From GCA-2733415 sp049609325 (GTDB lineage Bacteria > Bacteroidota > Bacteroidia > Flavobacteriales > Flavobacteriaceae), in the NCBI GenBank assembly GCA_049609325.1, contig JBMYYK010000004.1:30503-94502 (forward strand): 64,000 nucleotides of DNA, read 5' to 3'. The notes beneath the pieces were generated by a model. It was not told the DNA's origin. It searched no databases and was given only the letters and a program-made list of their open reading frames with translations. Of this stretch, positions 61,951-64,000 are shown piece by piece. The translations under genes were made by a program, and so were the position numbers. Positions within the stretch are counted from its first letter, which is position 1, and the number at the start of each line of letters is the position of its first letter.

Positions 61951-63510
61951 ATGTTTGAAATTTCACAATTAAAAGAAAAAAAACTTGCCGATTTGCAAGA
62001 AATCGCAAAAGCGCTTCAGGTTCCTAAATTTAGAAGTTTAAAAAAGTTAGATTTAGTCTATAAAATTTTAGATGTTCAGGCAGAATCTACTGCTGAAAAA
62101 CCAAACCCTCAGGCAGAGGTTTCAAAAGAAGTTAAAAAACCTGAAGTGCAACAAAAGCCTAAACGCGAAAGAGTACAACGTGTAAAGCCAGTAAAGAACG
62201 AAAGTTCTGAACAGAAGAAAAAATCCGAAGGAGAGGAAGGAGCTAATGATGCACCATCTGATAAGTCTAAACAAGCACATAAAGAGCATAAAAAACCACA
62301 GCATAAAAAGCCACAACACAAACATCAAAACCAACGCAAAGGGAAAGATGGTAATAAGGATAATCGTAACCGTTATAAAGAACCTGATTTTGAGTTTGAT
62401 GCCATTATTGAAAGTGAAGGGGTGTTAGATATTATGCAAGATGGTTATGGATTTTTAAGATCTTCTGATTATAACTACTTGTCATCACCAGATGATATTT
62501 ATGTATCGCAATCTCAAATACGCTTGTTTGGATTGAAAACAGGGGACACGGTTTTGGGTCATGTAAGACCACCGAAAGAAGGGGAAAAATACTTTCCTTT
62601 AATTAAGGTGAGTAAAATTAATGGTTTAGCACCTAATGTGGTTAGAGATCGAGTGTCATTTGAGCATTTAACACCATTGTTTCCGCAAGAAAAGTTCAAG
62701 TTAGGTGAAAAGCAAAGTACAGTGTCTACACGTATAATGGATTTGTTTGCCCCAATTGGTAAAGGGCAGCGTGCAATGATAGTTTCTCAGCCTAAAACAG
62801 GTAAAACCATGTTGCTGAAAGATTTGGCAAATGCCATTGCGGCTAATCACCCAGAAGTGTATCAAATTGTATTATTGATAGACGAGCGTCCAGAAGAGGT
62901 TACAGATATGCAACGTAATGTTAGAGGTGAGGTTGTAGCGTCTACCTTTGATAAAGAGGCACATGAGCATGTGCGCATTGCAAACTTGGTATTGGAAAAA
63001 GCAAAGCGTTTAGTGGAGTGTGGTCATGATGTTGTCATCTTATTAGATTCTATCACGCGTTTAGCTCGTGCGTACAATACGGTTCAACCAGCATCAGGAA
63101 AAATATTAAGTGGTGGGGTAGATTCTAACGCCTTGCATAAGCCTAAACGTTTCTTTGGTGCGGCAAGAAATATTGAAAATGGAGGGTCGTTGTCAATCAT
63201 TGGAACAGCATTGACCGATACAGGTTCAAAAATGGATGAAGTTATTTTTGAAGAATTTAAAGGAACAGGAAATATGGAGCTGCAATTGGATAGACGAATT
63301 GCTAACAGACGTATATTCCCTGCTATTGATTTGATTTCTTCAAGTACGCGTAGAGATGACATTTTACATGATGATTCTACAATTAAGCGCATGTGGGTAA
63401 TGCGTAAATATTTAACAGATATGAATCCAATAGAAGCTATGGAGTTTATTAGTGATAGAATTAAAACTACTAAAAACAACGATGAGTTTTTAATTTCTAT
63501 GAATGGCTAA
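61951..63510 (+). CDS. rho: Transcription termination factor Rho
   Basis: Hexameric RNA helicase that ends transcription. The 519 residues begin with a Rho N-domain (1-45, MFEISQLKEKKLADLQEIAKAL). A Lys/Glu/His-rich low-complexity insertion (about 50-145) follows, then the RNA-binding cold-shock-like domain (about 150-220, GVLDIMQDGYGFLRSSDYNYLSSPDDIYVS) and the ATPase core with Walker A PKTGKTMLLKD (281-291), LIDERPEEVTDM and VVILLDSITRLARAYN. The insertion is characteristic of Bacteroidota Rho. Confidence 0.97.
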   Translation: MFEISQLKEKKLADLQEIAKALQVPKFRSLKKLDLVYKILDVQAESTAEKPNPQAEVSKEVKKPEVQQKPKRERVQRVKPVKNESSEQKKKSEGEEGANDAPSDKSKQAHKEHKKPQHKKPQHKHQNQRKGKDGNKDNRNRYKEPDFEFDAIIESEGVLDIMQDGYGFLRSSDYNYLSSPDDIYVSQSQIRLFGLKTGDTVLGHVRPPKEGEKYFPLIKVSKINGLAPNVVRDRVSFEHLTPLFPQEKFKLGEKQSTVSTRIMDLFAPIGKGQRAMIVSQPKTGKTMLLKDLANAIAANHPEVYQIVLLIDERPEEVTDMQRNVRGEVVASTFDKEAHEHVRIANLVLEKAKRLVECGHDVVILLDSITRLARAYNTVQPASGKILSGGVDSNALHKPKRFFGAARNIENGGSLSIIGTALTDTGSKMDEVIFEEFKGTGNMELQLDRRIANRRIFPAIDLISSSTRRDDILHDDSTIKRMWVMRKYLTDMNPIEAMEFISDRIKTTKNNDEFLISMNG

Positions 63511-63528
63511 AATTTGTGGGTAAGATAT

Positions 63529-63565
63529 AAAAAAAGCCTCCTGAAGTTCAGGAGGCTTTTTTTTG
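63529..63565 (+). terminator. Terminator after rho
   Basis: Stem AAAAAGCCTCCTGA/TCAGGAGGCTTTTT with T8. Confidence 0.9.
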
Positions 63566-63602
63566 TAACAGTTGTCAGATAAATCTAAATATATATAAAC
63601 AC

Positions 63603-63638
63603 AAAAAATCTTAATCTGCGCATACAGATTAAGATTTA
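63603..63638 (-). terminator. Terminator after rpsT
   Basis: Stem AAATCTTAATCTG/CAGATTAAGATTT with a 6-base loop. The minus strand ends TTTTTT. Confidence 0.8.
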
Positions 63639-63665
63639 AAATATGTTATTTTAAAAATTTATTGC

Positions 63666-63917
63666 TTATAAAGAAGCAACAAACTTAGATAAGCTAGACT
63701 TTAAGTTAGCCGCTTTGTTTTTGTGAATGATGTTGTTTTTAGCAATTTTATCAAGCATAGAAACAACTCCAGAGAAAGCTTTTTCAGCTTCATTCTTATC
63801 TGTCATTTCGCGTAAAGCTTTAATAGCGTTACGAGTAGTTTTGTGTTGATATTTGTTACGTAACCTTTTAGCTTCGTTACTTCTAATTCTTTTTAATGCT
63901 GACTTGTGATTTGCCAT
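63666..63917 (-). CDS. rpsT: 30S ribosomal protein S20
   Basis: An 83-residue basic protein with the S20 pattern MANHKSALKRIRSNEAKRLRNKYQHKTTRNAIKAL, and the C-terminal IIHKNKAANLKSSLSKFV. The tRNA-Glu gene lies 29 bases upstream on the same strand, so both may share a transcript. Confidence 0.97.
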   Translation of the reverse strand: MANHKSALKRIRSNEAKRLRNKYQHKTTRNAIKALREMTDKNEAEKAFSGVVSMLDKIAKNNIIHKNKAANLKSSLSKFVASL

Positions 63918-63946
63918 TGTTTCTTGTATTTTTTTAAATAAAAAAG

Positions 63947-64000
63947 TAGCCCATAGGAGAATCGAACTCCTGTTTCCAGGATGAAAACCTGGCGTCCTAA
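63947..64000 (-). tRNA. tRNA-Glu (UUC), 5' part outside the window
   Basis: The minus strand reads an anticodon stem-loop CCAGG-TTTTCAT-CCTGG with anticodon TTC (glutamate), then a variable region, a T arm AGGAG-TTCGATT-CTCCT, the acceptor strand ATGGGCT and discriminator A. CCA is not encoded. The D arm and 5' acceptor lie beyond the window end. Confidence 0.92.

Noticed and set aside
1..64000. CRISPR arrays, prophage, insertion sequences or integrative elements
   Set aside because: No regular short repeats, transposase, integrase or phage structural genes were recognised in any part.

Overview
The window is a chromosomal segment of an AT-rich member of the Bacteroidota, most likely a marine Flavobacteriaceae. 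The evidence is a fused SecDF, a type IX secretion (T9SS) type B sorting domain, DUF4293, DUF3667 and DUF1684 proteins, a single-polypeptide branched-chain E1 alpha/beta dehydrogenase, IcmF, a DnaJ with a half-size zinc finger, and promoters of the Bacteroidota form TTG-N19-22-TAnnTTTG. The genus cannot be fixed from the sequence. Coding density is high, no gap between genes exceeds 300 bases, and I see no prophage, insertion sequence or CRISPR array.

Layout. 1-8 kb: malate dehydrogenase, DUF4412 protein, SecDF, a penicillin-binding/beta-lactamase-like hydrolase and an FAD monooxygenase with a DnaJ-like zinc knuckle. 7.6-13.2 kb: lgt and a DUF192 lipoprotein (overlapping), an HsdR_N-like nuclease domain, holA, a GIY-YIG/DUF4357 protein and a methyltransferase. 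13.2-23 kb: branched-chain E1, a catalytically dead M1-like protein with a barrel-like C-terminus, and a giant T9SS adhesin. 23-34 kb: LOG-family protein, uvrA, an ATP-grasp protein, IcmF, a membrane-bound LuxR-type regulator and an AGCS symporter. 34.2-36.5 kb: a cysteine-packed 34-residue metallothionein-like ORF followed by a SigZ-like ECF sigma factor with its own C-terminal cysteines, then an MFS exporter preceded by a leader with a 28-codon ORF, a hairpin and a terminator. 36.5-44 kb: lipid and housekeeping genes (crcB, plsC, acyl-ACP desaturase, ilvE, mnmD). 44-49 kb: grpE-dnaJ, an ABC-2 exporter and mscS. 49-56 kb: a sigma-54 activator without a DNA-binding domain, PPK2, an M28 peptidase, MATE and PAP2. 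56-64 kb: a TerB-like gene broken by a stop codon, sucC, a two-component system enclosing a frameshifted lipoprotein and its truncated paralogue, DUF4293, rho, rpsT and the 3' part of tRNA-Glu.

How it fits together. IlvE, the fused branched-chain E1 and IcmF point to branched-chain amino acid and short branched acyl-CoA metabolism, and SucC and Mdh belong to the TCA cycle. SecDF and Lgt serve envelope export. The items most worth following are the metallothionein-like/SigZ pair, the MFS leader, the two disrupted genes (homopolymer frameshift at 60062-60069, in-frame stop at 56205-56207), the dead M1 protein and the HTH-less sigma-54 activator. None of these could be tested by database search here.
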